A program made the position numbers and the translations under genes. Of a stretch of 64,000 nucleotides of DNA, positions 11,379 to 21,677 are shown piece after piece. The notes beneath the pieces were generated by a model that was not told where the DNA came from, ran no database searches, and saw nothing but the letters and a program-made list of their open reading frames with translations. The stretch is from Stereocaulon alpinum (lineage: Eukaryota > Ascomycota > Lecanoromycetes > Lecanorales > Stereocaulaceae): the NCBI GenBank assembly GCA_018257865.1, contig JAEUBA010000057.1, positions 145,247-209,246 of the forward strand. The letters are read 5' to 3'. Every line of letters begins with the position of its first letter. Positions within the stretch are counted from its first letter, which is position 1.

Positions 11379-12781
11379 TTATTTCCCGATCGCCGTGTTG
11401 CGCTGGGCGATTTTGTTCAGAAGATCACGCAAAGCCTGCGCGTCTTCTTGATACTGCCTAGACATAGCCAGCAAGTGGTTTGTGCCGAGCGATACAGGTC
11501 CAGCGATTGCCATTTGTGAAATATGGCTACTCAAATCCACCGCTGCTCCGCGGAATTTACGGTCAATGACTGCACTGTAAAGTCCACTTTTGAAGTCCAG
11601 ATAGCGATCAGCCTGCGTCACTGTTGTCATTTCTTCTGCGACGGCACTCTTGTGGTTCTCGCCAATAATACTGAAGTATCGAAGCTCGGTGAGGGAGTCG
11701 CTCATGGCGTTCAGACAATCCGACCAACCTGCGTTGTAGGTGTATGTAACTGATTTTCTGAGCATCAATCCTGTGCCCAGACCCGTAGGATAGCCGTCTT
11801 GATCTAGGTCGCCAACAAACAAGGCATCTCGTAAGATTGAGCAACGGCTAAGAACCAGATTTGTAAGGGTTGTACGATGTCGAAGGAGCCAAACTTGCTG
11901 CCAGTCGTGGCTGAATGTGAAACGGTCAAGAACGAGCGTCTTCAGGCTTCCGAAACTGACGTCACGAAAATCGACTTTCGGGTAATAGCCCCAGTGAGAA
12001 TCTGCGGATAGTCGTAGCTTGGTAAGTTGGCGTGCTGGTGCAAGCCAGACTTGCGGAAGCGTAGTGTAGAAATTCCAGCTCTGAGGACCTATTGGTCGAT
12101 TATGTGGCCTGCCGCATTCATGTTCAACTGTCAAGAAACACAGCTCTAATGTATGCAGATTGTTCACGAGGTCGGAGAAGCCAGGTGTTTCCGTGACATG
12201 GTCTTCGCATCGGCTTTGAAGATGTCGAAGGGAAAGGGCCCGCATAGGACTACGTGAGAGACCGTAGCGTGAGAACGTGAAGGTGGTGAGGAAGAAGCAG
12301 AGCAAGTCGCTTCGGAAGGCGTCCATTGCAAAGCTTCGTACAACAGGCCAGACGTATTTGGGCGGGGTGTAGCGTTCAAAGTCGAGGATGAATGATGAAA
12401 CGGTGGGAAAGTAATACATATCGCTCAAGGTATGTCGGAATTCAGGCACAAGTGCCTGTAAAGGAGATCCAGACTGGTCCGATGGGACCTGGAACGTGTA
12501 AGCTCATATGCCATGTTATTGTAAATGTAACCTACCAAGGAAGCCGGTCGAGGGTCTACGTGCAAAGTGCGTACGTAGTGCTTCAATCGCTGTGACGCTA
12601 GGACCTTTCGAACCGATTCTGCGCTTGCTTTGCTGTTTCGAAGGGTGATTGTTCGGAATAGAACCCTGTCGGAGCTCTCTCTATGAAACATCGAAACACG
12701 TCTGGTGTTCACCAAGGTATCGTTGGGGGCGAACTCAAGCACCTTGTCCCAAAGTTCTGCGGGAAAGCGAGAGAGTGCCAT
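11379..12781 (-). CDS. F-box-like protein, 451 aa, one intron
   Basis: Exon 1 is 12536-12781 and exon 2 is 11379-12488, joined by a 47-nt phase-0 intron (12489-12535; GTAGGT...TTCCAG with a CTTAC branch-like site). Residues about 5-45 form an F-box: FPAELWDKVLEF starts it and the usual hydrophobic and basic positions follow. The rest is rich in leucines with short recurring LTNLVLSRC-type strands, as in fungal F-box proteins with degenerate leucine-rich repeats. The expected role is to recruit a target to an SCF (Skp1-cullin-F-box) ubiquitin ligase; the target is unknown. The ATG at 12781 is chosen because the F-box follows at once. A decayed relative lies at 442-1300. It has no functional neighbours: the flanks are gene-poor. 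Confidence 0.75.
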
Positions 12782-14605
12782 GTTGCATTGATTTCTTGTA
12801 AGCTTTACAGTAGTCTAGAGCAAGACCATGTGGCATCAAGAGGTGGAATCTGACTAGCTAGGAGTATAAGCGGTGCTGGATATCCGGATGTGAAGTGAGA
12901 GTTGAGGATCGACAGCAGATTGATTGTAAGACGCGACCGGAGTTTATTTAGGTGTTATTTACCTCGCGCTTAGGGTGATTCTTACCCAGCATCTGTCGTG
13001 ACTAGTGAAAAATTATGTGGCAGGCACCCATAGACTCAAGAATCTTGTGATCTTAAGAATAGCAAACAGGTGTCATACCACGTCATTCTGTTTGCGAAAA
13101 CCCTCTGTGGTCATTTCTCCTGTACTGCAACTGTGCCTTGCGAGAGCAAAGTAGTTAAAATTCCTATTGATGCATTCGTATGGATTTCGGTATGCTTGTT
13201 ACAAGACAGCATGGAGAAACAGCGGTGGTAGCCATCCAAAGACTATACAATCGACATGCCAATCTGTTTGACGTCGATTGTTCGGCTTTCCCTGCACCTG
13301 AACCAATTTGAATTCAGTATAGCTTTCAGCTGACAGAGGCTCCACTGTAAGCGATCATAATTTTCCGCTTTCCTTGTTTGACTATCCTCCCCTGATGTTC
13401 ACTTCGACACAAATTGCTGCTTCCTTGGCGTTCGAGAAATCCAAAATTCAAGCGTTCCTAGCGTCGGGGCTGGTCCGATGGTGAACCTGGACGATCGAAT
13501 AACCCTCACGGAAGTGACTCGTTTTAGGCAGCTCGGTTGAGCAAGCAGGTCCATCTGATACCTCTCGTAAGGACAGTCCTCGCGACATCAACGCAGTAAC
13601 CATCCATAGATTAGGACACAGACCGAAGGCTAGCACGTTGTGCTTAGAAAGCCGAGAGCGCTACCACCAGCCTGGTGAGCGAGATCCCGTTACATTAAGG
13701 ATGACATCGCGGATTGCGTAAAGTATTGAGTTGAGGTTTAGGATCAAAATGACCGCAGCGCCTATGCGATGGCAAAGCAAATTCAAACGGCAATTCTCAG
13801 TAAAATTTTGCAACGAGTCATAGACCGTTGGTTTGTAATGGCCCCATGATTCCAGTTGCTCTGGAAAGAGCGTGGATGGCCAAGCAATCCTTCCTGACCT
13901 CTGACACAGATCATAGTAATAATTTCTGGTGTTCCGGTCTCGTGAGCGTTGGAGTTTGTCTTTACTCAAGCATGATTGCTTATTCATGCTGGTGCCTTCC
14001 TCTGAAACATTCCTCACATTCTGCTTTTCTGGCCTATCCATGTTATTACGTAGGACGCCTTCCCTTGAGATAATCTGCCGGTTCACTGCTTCACTCTTTC
14101 ACAACGCATAGACCCATTCATATCACTTGCCCCAGCTTCGAAGTAAAGAGTCATTCCTACGCATCGCCGGAAACCATAACGATGACCATTCGCTGCCAGC
14201 TTCATATGTAATACTGAGTAGTGCATACTCTACATACAGTGAACGCATCTGAGAGCGAGCGAAAGCATAGGTATAGATATATATAAGGGGTGGCAGGACG
14301 GAATAAGTTCCGGGTAAACATCCTAGATGTCAGTTAGCGTGAATTGCCTGGTGTTGTGAGGGCTCTGCATATTCAAGACTAAGCCGGCTTGTACTTCCAA
14401 CCATCAACATCATATAACGCATACCCAAGCAACGCCTCAAATCGACTCTTCTTTGCTTGTCAGTACTGGTATGACTACCTTATCCTTCATTAAGCCCAAG
14501 TTGACGTTTTGACAGGTGTCCTGGACCATCGCTTTGACCGACCAATACCTCACTTCACCTAACCTACATACCGATTTCTGACACCCGGGATCACCAGTCC
14601 AGACT
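12782..14605. other. Intergenic region with one unidentified open frame
   Basis: Contains the minus-strand frame 13661-14086 (141 codons; hydrophobic stretch near residues 108-125 with AAVILILNLNSILYAI; family unknown, listed here at low weight) and the likely promoter of the oxygenase gene at its right end. Nothing else is supported. Confidence 0.4.
14279..14286 (+). promoter_or_regulatory. TATA-like element upstream of the oxygenase gene
   Basis: atatataa within a longer alternating AT run (14272-14286), about 320 bp before the ATG at 14606. Plausible core promoter if the 5' leader is ~290 nt; no other support. Confidence 0.35.
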
Positions 14606-16005
14606 ATGGCTCAATTCCCAAAGCCCAAAATCGTTTTCAACGGGATACTTAGGGCTGGTGAAGGGCTGGCTTGCTTCAGAGAAGACTTCGAAGTATACAC
14701 TGTCGACGTGACCTCGGCCAAGATTTTCGATGGACCAAAGCCGATCGTCCCTCACACCACAGAGTATACCACGGCAGCTCAACGATTCGTGTCATCGTTA
14801 TCGGGCTTTACTAAGAGCACTTGCATCCGAACATCAGATGGTGTCCCTATCATCTGGTTCATCAAGCAAGGCATGACTTCTCCATGGGGACACATAGGCC
14901 AATTCTTGTTCAAGGCAACGGTCAGCGCACTCCAATTTCTCATGAGCATCTATGCACCACCACGAGCCATCATGGGAGATCCGCGACATGTATGGAACTT
15001 TAGGGAGGAGGTGGCTCGATACGAAGCACAGGGCAGGCCGTACGGAGTATATGTAAGTGTTTTGATGACGACTGGCCGTACCGTGTCACTGACATGTCAT
15101 AGCACTGGGCCTATTGGTTTGCTCAGGGCCAGCCGAGACCTCTGGTGTCTGCCGAGACGCATCCGCGCACAATACGCCGTCACGACGCACTTATCCACTA
15201 CTTTTTCAGGGCGCGGTGGATGCATATCGTTGTCAGCAAGTGGCTCAAGACCCTCGATCCAGAGATGTGGGAGAAGTACTGGACATGTTACCAACGATTG
15301 AGGTCCGAAGGTAAGCTCGGTGAGCTGGACGACGGCGATATGGGCTGCTTCTGCTGCCACGTTTGCTTGGTCAACGCCGTCGCCAACCCCCACCGGGACA
15401 ATGGAGACGTGATGAGAGGCGTTGTTATCACTTGTCCGTCAGGGCCCTTCAAGAAAGGTGGCGAAGTCGGTTTCCTTGAGTTAGGCTTGAGATTTGACCA
15501 AAAGGCCGGAGATCTACTGATAGCTCCATCTGCGGCCTGCATCCATCTTGTCATGCCTCATTCGGACGGTGACAGGTACTCAGATGTCTGGTTCACCAAA
15601 GAGTTGGTCCTAAACCCACCAGATCGTCCATTCTCTTGCAGTGTCCACAGCTGTAATGAAACTTTCATTCGAGAAAATGGTTGCATGCACCACCGAAGAA
15701 TAAAGAAGGACGCAGCGCATAAAAACGCTCGGGCCAGAAAGGCTTTTGAAAAAGTCTCAGATCCCAACATTACATTCGACCAATACTTCAACACCTTTGT
15801 TGACCCCGCTGAAGCCAGGGTATACTGCGATGTACTCGGCTGTGACAGGGTCGACAATGGTACTACCACGGGGTGGTCCTCGAAGACCGGTTTGCTCAGG
15901 CATAAGCTGAAAAAGCATCCAGCTCCTATGACTTCAATGCACCGAAGTAACGAAGTCGATGAAAGCGACGAGCGCAAAGATGAGGAGATGGAGGATGTGA
16001 AATAA
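14606..16005 (+). CDS. TET/JBP-type 2-oxoglutarate/Fe(II) oxygenase with two zinc fingers, 449 aa
   Basis: Exons 14606-15052 and 15103-16005, with a 50-nt phase-0 intron (GTAAGT...CATAG). Residues ~240-316 match the double-stranded beta-helix core of fungal TET/JBP oxygenases: iron ligands H246 and D248 in PHRDN, a GGEVGFLELGLRF strand, the KAGDLLIAPS turn, distal iron ligand H297 (IHLV) and the 2-oxoglutarate-binding R307 (DRYSDVWF). All catalytic residues are present. The family oxidises 5-methylpyrimidines in nucleic acids (5-methylcytosine or thymine). Two C2H2-type zinc fingers follow: C328/C333 with H346/H355, and C391/C396 with H416/H421. The tail is acidic. No transposon genes flank it, unlike the amplified basidiomycete copies. 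The substrate is inferred from family only; other nucleic-acid or protein oxygenases of the same fold are possible. Confidence 0.8.
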
Positions 16006-16767
16006 GGCCATTATGGGACCATCTGTAAGGGTCGATGAGCACAAGTGTAGGAGGTGTATTGCAAGGGCCTGACAACGTTTCGCAGTGGTGTTTACGTTAG
16101 CATTGATTTTAACAACAACCAAAGATCGAAGTGGGCTTATGTAATAGGCTCAATGGGAAATGTCTCGGATCGTGTCGGGAGTACATGATACACACCCGCC
16201 AGTCCATACAGACAGTTGCTGCGAGACTTTGTATAGCCGTTAACAGTACCAAATATAGGAGTCAGCTCCAGGTGGACTTTGATGATATTCTCAGCAAGTC
16301 GTATGACAGCGGTAATCGCAATCGTACCGGGTTCTAAACTGTGATACTATAGCCAAGTTGCCGTCGATGTAAGGTAGCGCTTATGGACGCTTAAACGGGC
16401 TGGTCACGTGCGTGCAAGGAAGGCGCGGGAAACCCCGCTAGTTCTACCAGCAACCACTCACAAGGATCCAAGAATCCTTACTAGCGTTCAAGCCGCTGGA
16501 TCTCTAACACCGATTCAGCCGGGCGGAGCAGGATTCAACAATCCATGCAATAGATGTGCGACTTCACAGCAGGATCAAACATGACCGCACTAATTAGAGT
16601 GTGGCACAGAAAGCACACCGCCCACTCGAAAGCAGCAGACTTCCGCCAGGAGGACAAAGAATGTAGGCAGCCCGTTTCCATCTCCCTTACATGTCCGAAG
16701 AACAACGAGCTCCACTTTCGCTCCGAATCAGACTCCATCCCTCTATACTCTCATTATTGCCCTCGTC
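16006..16767. other. Intergenic region
   Basis: Holds the 3' flank of the oxygenase gene and the promoter of the glycosyltransferase gene. A short frame at 16554-16937 is a shadow of the glycosyltransferase start. No distinct element is seen. Confidence 0.5.
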
Positions 16768-17865
16768 ATGCTTTTCAAAACGCGCTCCGAGAAGATGCCT
16801 GCCTGGCAAGGAACACCCAAACGTGGCCTGAACAAACGTACACAAGTCGTACTGCTCGTTGCATTACTCGCTGGCATCTATATATTGACCTTCTCCCCCT
16901 ACAGACCACACCTACGACTTCCCAGCTCCTCCACTGATACGACTGCGTCGTCGCTACCTACGAAGCAACCATCTTACGCCTACGTGACCCTCCTCGCATC
17001 GAACCCGAAACTTGACGACAAGGATGTACCAGACGATGAAGACGAATACTTCGTCGGCACTCGCGTCCTCGCCTATCAACTCCTCCATGCTCCAAACACA
17101 GGCACCAACTCCTCCATCGACTTCGTCGTTCTCGCCACACCTGACATCTCGGAGTCCAAACTCAGTCGGCTGAGAAAAGATGGCGTTACTGTCAGGGTCG
17201 TTGAGAAGATCGAAGAACAGTGGATGAAACCCGGCCTGGTAAGATGGAGGGACATGCTCTCGAAGCTACACATGTGGCAACTGGTCGAATACGAGAAGAC
17301 TCTCTTCTTAGACGCCGACATGCTCATCGTTACACGCATGGACGGCATCTTCACTGACCCCACAGCCGCCCCTCTAAAGACCAATTCCTCAGCCGCAGTT
17401 GCCGACGAAGGACCCATCCCATCGTCCTATATCTTCACCGCCCAAACATATTTCGAAGGCCGAGTTCACGAATACCCAGTACCACCAGGCGATTTCTTCT
17501 CTGGCGGCTTCTTCCTCGCGCAGCCTTCGATCGAAGCATTCAATTACTATCGCCATCTAGCTTCGATGGAAGGCCGCTTCGATTCCAACGGCATGGAACA
17601 GCACATGCTTAATTACGCGCACCGGAAGGATGGGCCAATGCCATGGGCAGAGGTTAATTACATCTACACGACTACATGGCCGAGTTTGAGGGAATACGAA
17701 GCAGGTGCGCATTCAATGCATGAGAAATGGTGGGATCAGAGCCTGCAGCTGGATGATGAGTTGAGGGCGATGTGGTATCAGGCTAGGGATGATATGAAAG
17801 CGTTTCATGCTGCGAGAGACGCGGCTGATAGCAGGGAGAAGTCAAAGGATACGTCGCTGGCTTAG
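16768..17865 (+). CDS. GT8-family glycosyltransferase, type II Golgi membrane protein, 365 aa
   Basis: Single exon. A short basic N-terminus (residues 1-25) is followed by one membrane anchor at ~26-43 (VVLLVALLAGIYILTF), then a Ser/Thr-rich stem and the catalytic domain. The sequence resembles glycogenin-like GT8 proteins: YAYVTLLAS at the start of the domain, LEV/KLHMWQLVEYEKTLFLDAD before the metal-binding DxD (D182-A-D184), and FFSGGFFLAQPS later. GT8 enzymes transfer a hexose from a nucleotide sugar with retention of configuration; the topology points to the Golgi lumen and glycan or wall-polymer extension. Donor and acceptor cannot be told from sequence. Residues ~310-365 form a charged tail. 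Neighbours give no pathway hint. Confidence 0.85.
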   Translation: MLFKTRSEKMPAWQGTPKRGLNKRTQVVLLVALLAGIYILTFSPYRPHLRLPSSSTDTTASSLPTKQPSYAYVTLLASNPKLDDKDVPDDEDEYFVGTRVLAYQLLHAPNTGTNSSIDFVVLATPDISESKLSRLRKDGVTVRVVEKIEEQWMKPGLVRWRDMLSKLHMWQLVEYEKTLFLDADMLIVTRMDGIFTDPTAAPLKTNSSAAVADEGPIPSSYIFTAQTYFEGRVHEYPVPPGDFFSGGFFLAQPSIEAFNYYRHLASMEGRFDSNGMEQHMLNYAHRKDGPMPWAEVNYIYTTTWPSLREYEAGAHSMHEKWWDQSLQLDDELRAMWYQARDDMKAFHAARDAADSREKSKDTSLA

Positions 17866-19407
17866 ACGCGATATCGACTCGCTGCGTAAGAGCTGCACCC
17901 TTGTGTTGACTGCACGTCTGTTCACCATTACTTCTACCTTCCCATTGCTGTGGGCACCGACGGGACTTGTGTCGTATGAGAGCAAAAAGAACCTATGGCA
18001 ACGGGTCAGCCTACTCTATACCAAAGTTCAATTACTCTTCCGACCTCACCAGATGTCTTCAACGACATCACCCACCGACGGGACTCGGTGATCAGAATGG
18101 GTGCAATGGTCGCAACCCAATGCGACCAACTATCACACACTCTGCGAACCCAAGGAGTGATCTAGCCACCATGCTCTCTGCCATTACACTCGCCTTGGGA
18201 CTTTCCGAATGGATGAGCACACATGTCATTTTCTGCTCCTCAAAAGCGTCTCGTGATTACAGAGTCAAGCACACTGCTTTTACCAATGGCTGATGAAGTC
18301 CGAGGATGCCTGACATTAAGATCATGGAATAGATCGTCGGCCGTGACCACTGCTGCATGCGTTGGCTTACATCGGCCAGCAGTCAAGCGAAATGTAGGAA
18401 AGAGTCCATAGTCCTACAATCCATCATTACCAACATCTGACCACCTTCCCCATCCCCTCCCTGACCCTCCACTTGTCCTCGCATCGGTGAAACCATCACT
18501 CCCCTTACCCACCCACCCACCCACCCCCCACCCCCCACCACTACCCCTTCAACCCCATCCATCCTACCACCGCGCAAAATATCCCACTCCCCCCCCCCTC
18601 TTTCCTGAATCCCACAGGATTGCGCCATCCCAAACAGGCAGCCGCTAGGTTCCCTCCCCAGTATTTCTAGCGCTAGCGCTAAGGCATGTTCGATCCTTCA
18701 CGATCTTGAACAATCGAACCATGATTCGGAAGGAAGAAAATGGAACCTGAAACGTGAAATGGAAGCGCTGGGATGGACCCTTCGTTGCTTGGCTTCTTGG
18801 CTTCGCGGGTATGTGCGGTTGACGTACACTTTCGCTCGATCCTGCGTGTAATGCTGTCGGCTCTTTGAGGCGTGCAAAGAGCTGGTCATGAAAGTGTGTT
18901 AGGCTGGGATGGAGATCGGTATCTGCGTTGTGGCGTTCTTCGGGGATTAGTAGGCCCTATTAAGGGCCTTATAGGGAATCTACCCCTTACACTTTTGTGT
19001 CTTGCCAGTGGGGACTCACTGATGCTGGCGGGTAGTCGCCCATTTCCTCTATCGGGCGCCTGCCTTGTTTCCTCTTTTACAAGCCCCAACAACCGTTCTT
19101 GTTCCTTCACCACCCGCTCTTCTTCCTCCTGTCTTCTCCTCTATTGGACCCAACTTGCCCAGCCTCTCGCCACTTCCGATTTGTCATTGGGAATAGCAGC
19201 CTGAGGAGCGTAATACATTGGATCGGGGTGTCTAGGCCTGTGCTTAATATTCGCTTGTGATGTTCCTCCCATCGATAATGGTGGGAACGTATTTGATCTA
19301 TTCTTAAATGGGATTGGAGGTATTCCATCATTGCTATTGGTAAGTTCACCGCGCTCTATTTCGCGAGTCCCCTTGGGTTGAACATGAGAAAATTTCTGAA
19401 TATCTTG
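17866..19407. other. Intergenic region with a pyrimidine-rich stretch
   Basis: No supported gene. 18420-18620 is strongly C-rich and holds the run of C-tracts listed at 18501-18537. A short palindrome agcgctagcgct lies at about 18669-18680. Confidence 0.5.
18501..18537 (-). repeat. C-tract cluster; G-quadruplex-forming potential on the minus strand
   Basis: Six or more runs of three to six C separated by one or two bases (ccaccc-type units). On the minus strand this is a G-run series that satisfies the usual four-run quadruplex pattern. It lies in an intergenic region, so a function is not implied. Confidence 0.6.
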
Positions 19408-20556
19408 TCATTGGGGACGACGTACCTCGAAAATCGTAGTCTTCATGGGATAGAGTTGATGCTGACGAGACCACTCGTCATCTTCAGACTCTCTTTCGCT
19501 CTCCCTCCTCTTTTCCCAGTGTGCAACGCCTGGTTCATCCTCACTATCAGTACTCGAGGGAGTGGAAGTGAAATCCTTTTGCTCCTTCTCTCGGAACATA
19601 TCATCGTCCTCTTGAAGGCGAACTTTGCGTTTTCGACTCTTTCGGAAACCATTTTCCACGCCGGTTGTGATAACTGGAATATCTGTCTCCTGTTGCTTCC
19701 ATGTATCTGGCATATCAAGTCTCACAGGACTACTGAAAGGCACTCCAGTCCGGGAATAACCGCGTAATATTGCTATGCCTATGTTTGTGACAAAAACTGC
19801 CGGAAGCATAAGTGCTAAGGCGAGCAAAACAAAATTCTGAGTCTCGTCCCCAAGGGTTGTTCCATTTAATGTAGGTGTACCATGTACAAAACTCGCCAAT
19901 TTGTTCATGTGAAGGTTCTGGAGCCCTCGCTTAATGAGGCTATATGGTGGATCTTGCGGCCCTGTCGAAAGCAGTCTTTCGCAATTTGAGTTGACTGGCT
20001 GCTCCGGTCGCGCCTAGTTGGCAGCTTTAGCTGAGTCAGTATTAGCTTCATAGCACTGACTAACCTGAATCATGCCAGTGCAGGCTTGTATCTCGTCGTT
20101 ACGAGCTGTCCAGATGGCAAGCCTATATGATCGAACATTGTACACTAGAATGGAGACCAGGCCCAAAACGAGTGTTACAATCCCGAGAGTGGATTGGAGC
20201 CATTGATAGCATGCTTTTGCTGAGATCGAGATTACATTTGTGCTGCTGAGAGGCATGGACGAGACTTCGACTGATGGTGCGGGGGAGATGGACCGGGGAG
20301 GGTCTCCTTGGATTGCTACTTCATTTTCTGGAATAGATTGAGAAAGCTGGGCTGACGCCGGGTTGCGTGCTGGTGTATTCCTCGACATTTCGCTCAGTTC
20401 AATCTCCGATGAAGATGGTCTCAGCTGGGAATGCGAGCTGCTTTGCCTTGTATGTGACGAGCTCGCATCACTATAAGTGGGCAACGTTCGTGGCTCATCG
20501 GAAGGAGTATTTTCCAGAGTAGCAACGGATGTGGGGAGGTCTTGTTGTGATGCCAT
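19408..20556 (-). CDS. Two-helix membrane protein, Ser/Thr-rich, 365 aa, one intron
   Basis: Exon 1 is 20065-20556 and exon 2 is 19408-20013; the 51-nt phase-0 intron (20014-20064) starts GTTAGT and ends AACTAG. Joining them gives a continuous frame. Residues 1-110 are low-complexity and Ser/Pro-rich. Membrane helices lie at ~121-139 (LGIVTLVLGLVSILVYN) and ~225-247 (FVLLALALMLPAVFVTN), separated by ~85 residues with two to three cysteines (C159, C175). The C-terminus (~265-365) is charged and acidic/basic. This layout occurs in many uncharacterised filamentous-ascomycete membrane proteins; I know no function. A TATA-like run lies ~55 bp upstream. The ATG at 20556 is the first in frame. Confidence 0.65.
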
Positions 20557-20607
20557 GCTCGTGAGACGGCTTTGGCGGGGCAGGTGTTCGAGAGAACCTA
20601 CAAGCTT

Positions 20608-20620
20608 GATATATATATAT
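20608..20620 (-). promoter_or_regulatory. TATA-like run upstream of the two-helix membrane protein gene
   Basis: gatatatatatat at about 20608-20620 is 52-65 bp upstream of the start codon of the minus-strand gene. Distance and sequence fit a core promoter element. Confidence 0.4.
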
Positions 20621-21017
20621 ACCGGATTGGCAGGTAAGGCGCACTATAAAAGAATTATTCGAGCTCAATTTTACCACCAGATTATTCTTTTAGTATCCAG
20701 ATGATATAAACTAGTAAGGCTGGAGATGGGAGCATTGGCTTTGAACATACTCCACGCTAGTAGATCACGCTAGGGTTAGGGTTACACTAGTCACTAGTCG
20801 TAAAGTGATCAGACTACAACATACGAACAAAAAACGATCCCATGCACTCAAGGATCTGCCACGCCTCATACCCTTCTCCTTTTCAGATTCCCATCCATCT
20901 GTACCTGTATGTAACCCTCATGTACCTTGTTCTGAACCATCAGTACTCCCCGAACCGATTTGAGCGCCGGCGGAAACCTTCGTGATAAGCAGCAGATTTT
21001 GGAATAGGTCGCGGTAT
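20621..21017. other. Intergenic region
   Basis: Between two minus-strand genes. Contains tagggttagggtt at 20771-20783, which matches less than two and a half telomere-type units. Nothing else is supported. Confidence 0.4.
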
Positions 21018-21677
21018 TTACAATTTTTCCGAGTGTGTAGCCGGACTTCGCGTCGACTCCCTGGATGGATACTCAATGCTTGACCTTGTTGTACCGTCGG
21101 AACTTGTATTTCTGCATGATTTGTCGGACCTATGTGGCACTGATCGAGTTGAGGTGGTCGTAGAATTACCTCGACGTGATGTAGATACAGATGGGGAATC
21201 CTTCGAAGTGTCCGAGTTGTGAGGAGCCGATTTGAGCATGCTCACTGCCGTTGACGTTGCCGTTGATGACGTCGATGATGAGTGAGTCTCGACGTTGAGA
21301 TTCCTTGCTATCGAACGATGTGTCTTGCGCTTTTTGAGCACTGGTGGAAATTCTGGCGCCGGCGTGGTATCGTTCGGATTATCTCCCTTTCTAAAGTCTT
21401 CCATCCGGTACTGCTTCCCTTTTTTGAGCGGAAAAGGCTGGCCTCCTACTGGCCGAAGATTGGGAGTAGTCCGACAAGGATACCATTCTGATTTGGCCAG
21501 GCCGGTCGGATGCCAATACTCAGGGTTGTAGCCGCCATTTGAGCCAAAAATATCAGGATTGTAATCGTTCTTACGTTCGTTATCAGCCACGGACGAGGTC
21601 GCAATGGGTTCAGCTTCGGCGTTGGTCATCGTTTTGCTAGATATTTTCTTGTGTTGAGGAGCTAATCCAAGGTTCAT
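21018..21677 (-). CDS. Hypothetical low-complexity protein, 219 aa
   Basis: Single open frame with ATG at 21677 (MNLGLAPQHKK); an internal Met at about residue 17 (MTNAEAEP) is another possible start. Residues ~35-100 look folded and are rich in Asn, Pro and aromatic residues (YNPDIFGSNGGYNPEYWHP). Residues ~115-219 are Ser/Thr/Arg-rich and probably disordered. There is no signal peptide or membrane helix. I do not recognise a family. Length and composition make a chance frame unlikely. Confidence 0.45.
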   Translation of the reverse strand: MNLGLAPQHKKISSKTMTNAEAEPIATSSVADNERKNDYNPDIFGSNGGYNPEYWHPTGLAKSEWYPCRTTPNLRPVGGQPFPLKKGKQYRMEDFRKGDNPNDTTPAPEFPPVLKKRKTHRSIARNLNVETHSSSTSSTATSTAVSMLKSAPHNSDTSKDSPSVSTSRRGNSTTTSTRSVPHRSDKSCRNTSSDGTTRSSIEYPSRESTRSPATHSEKL

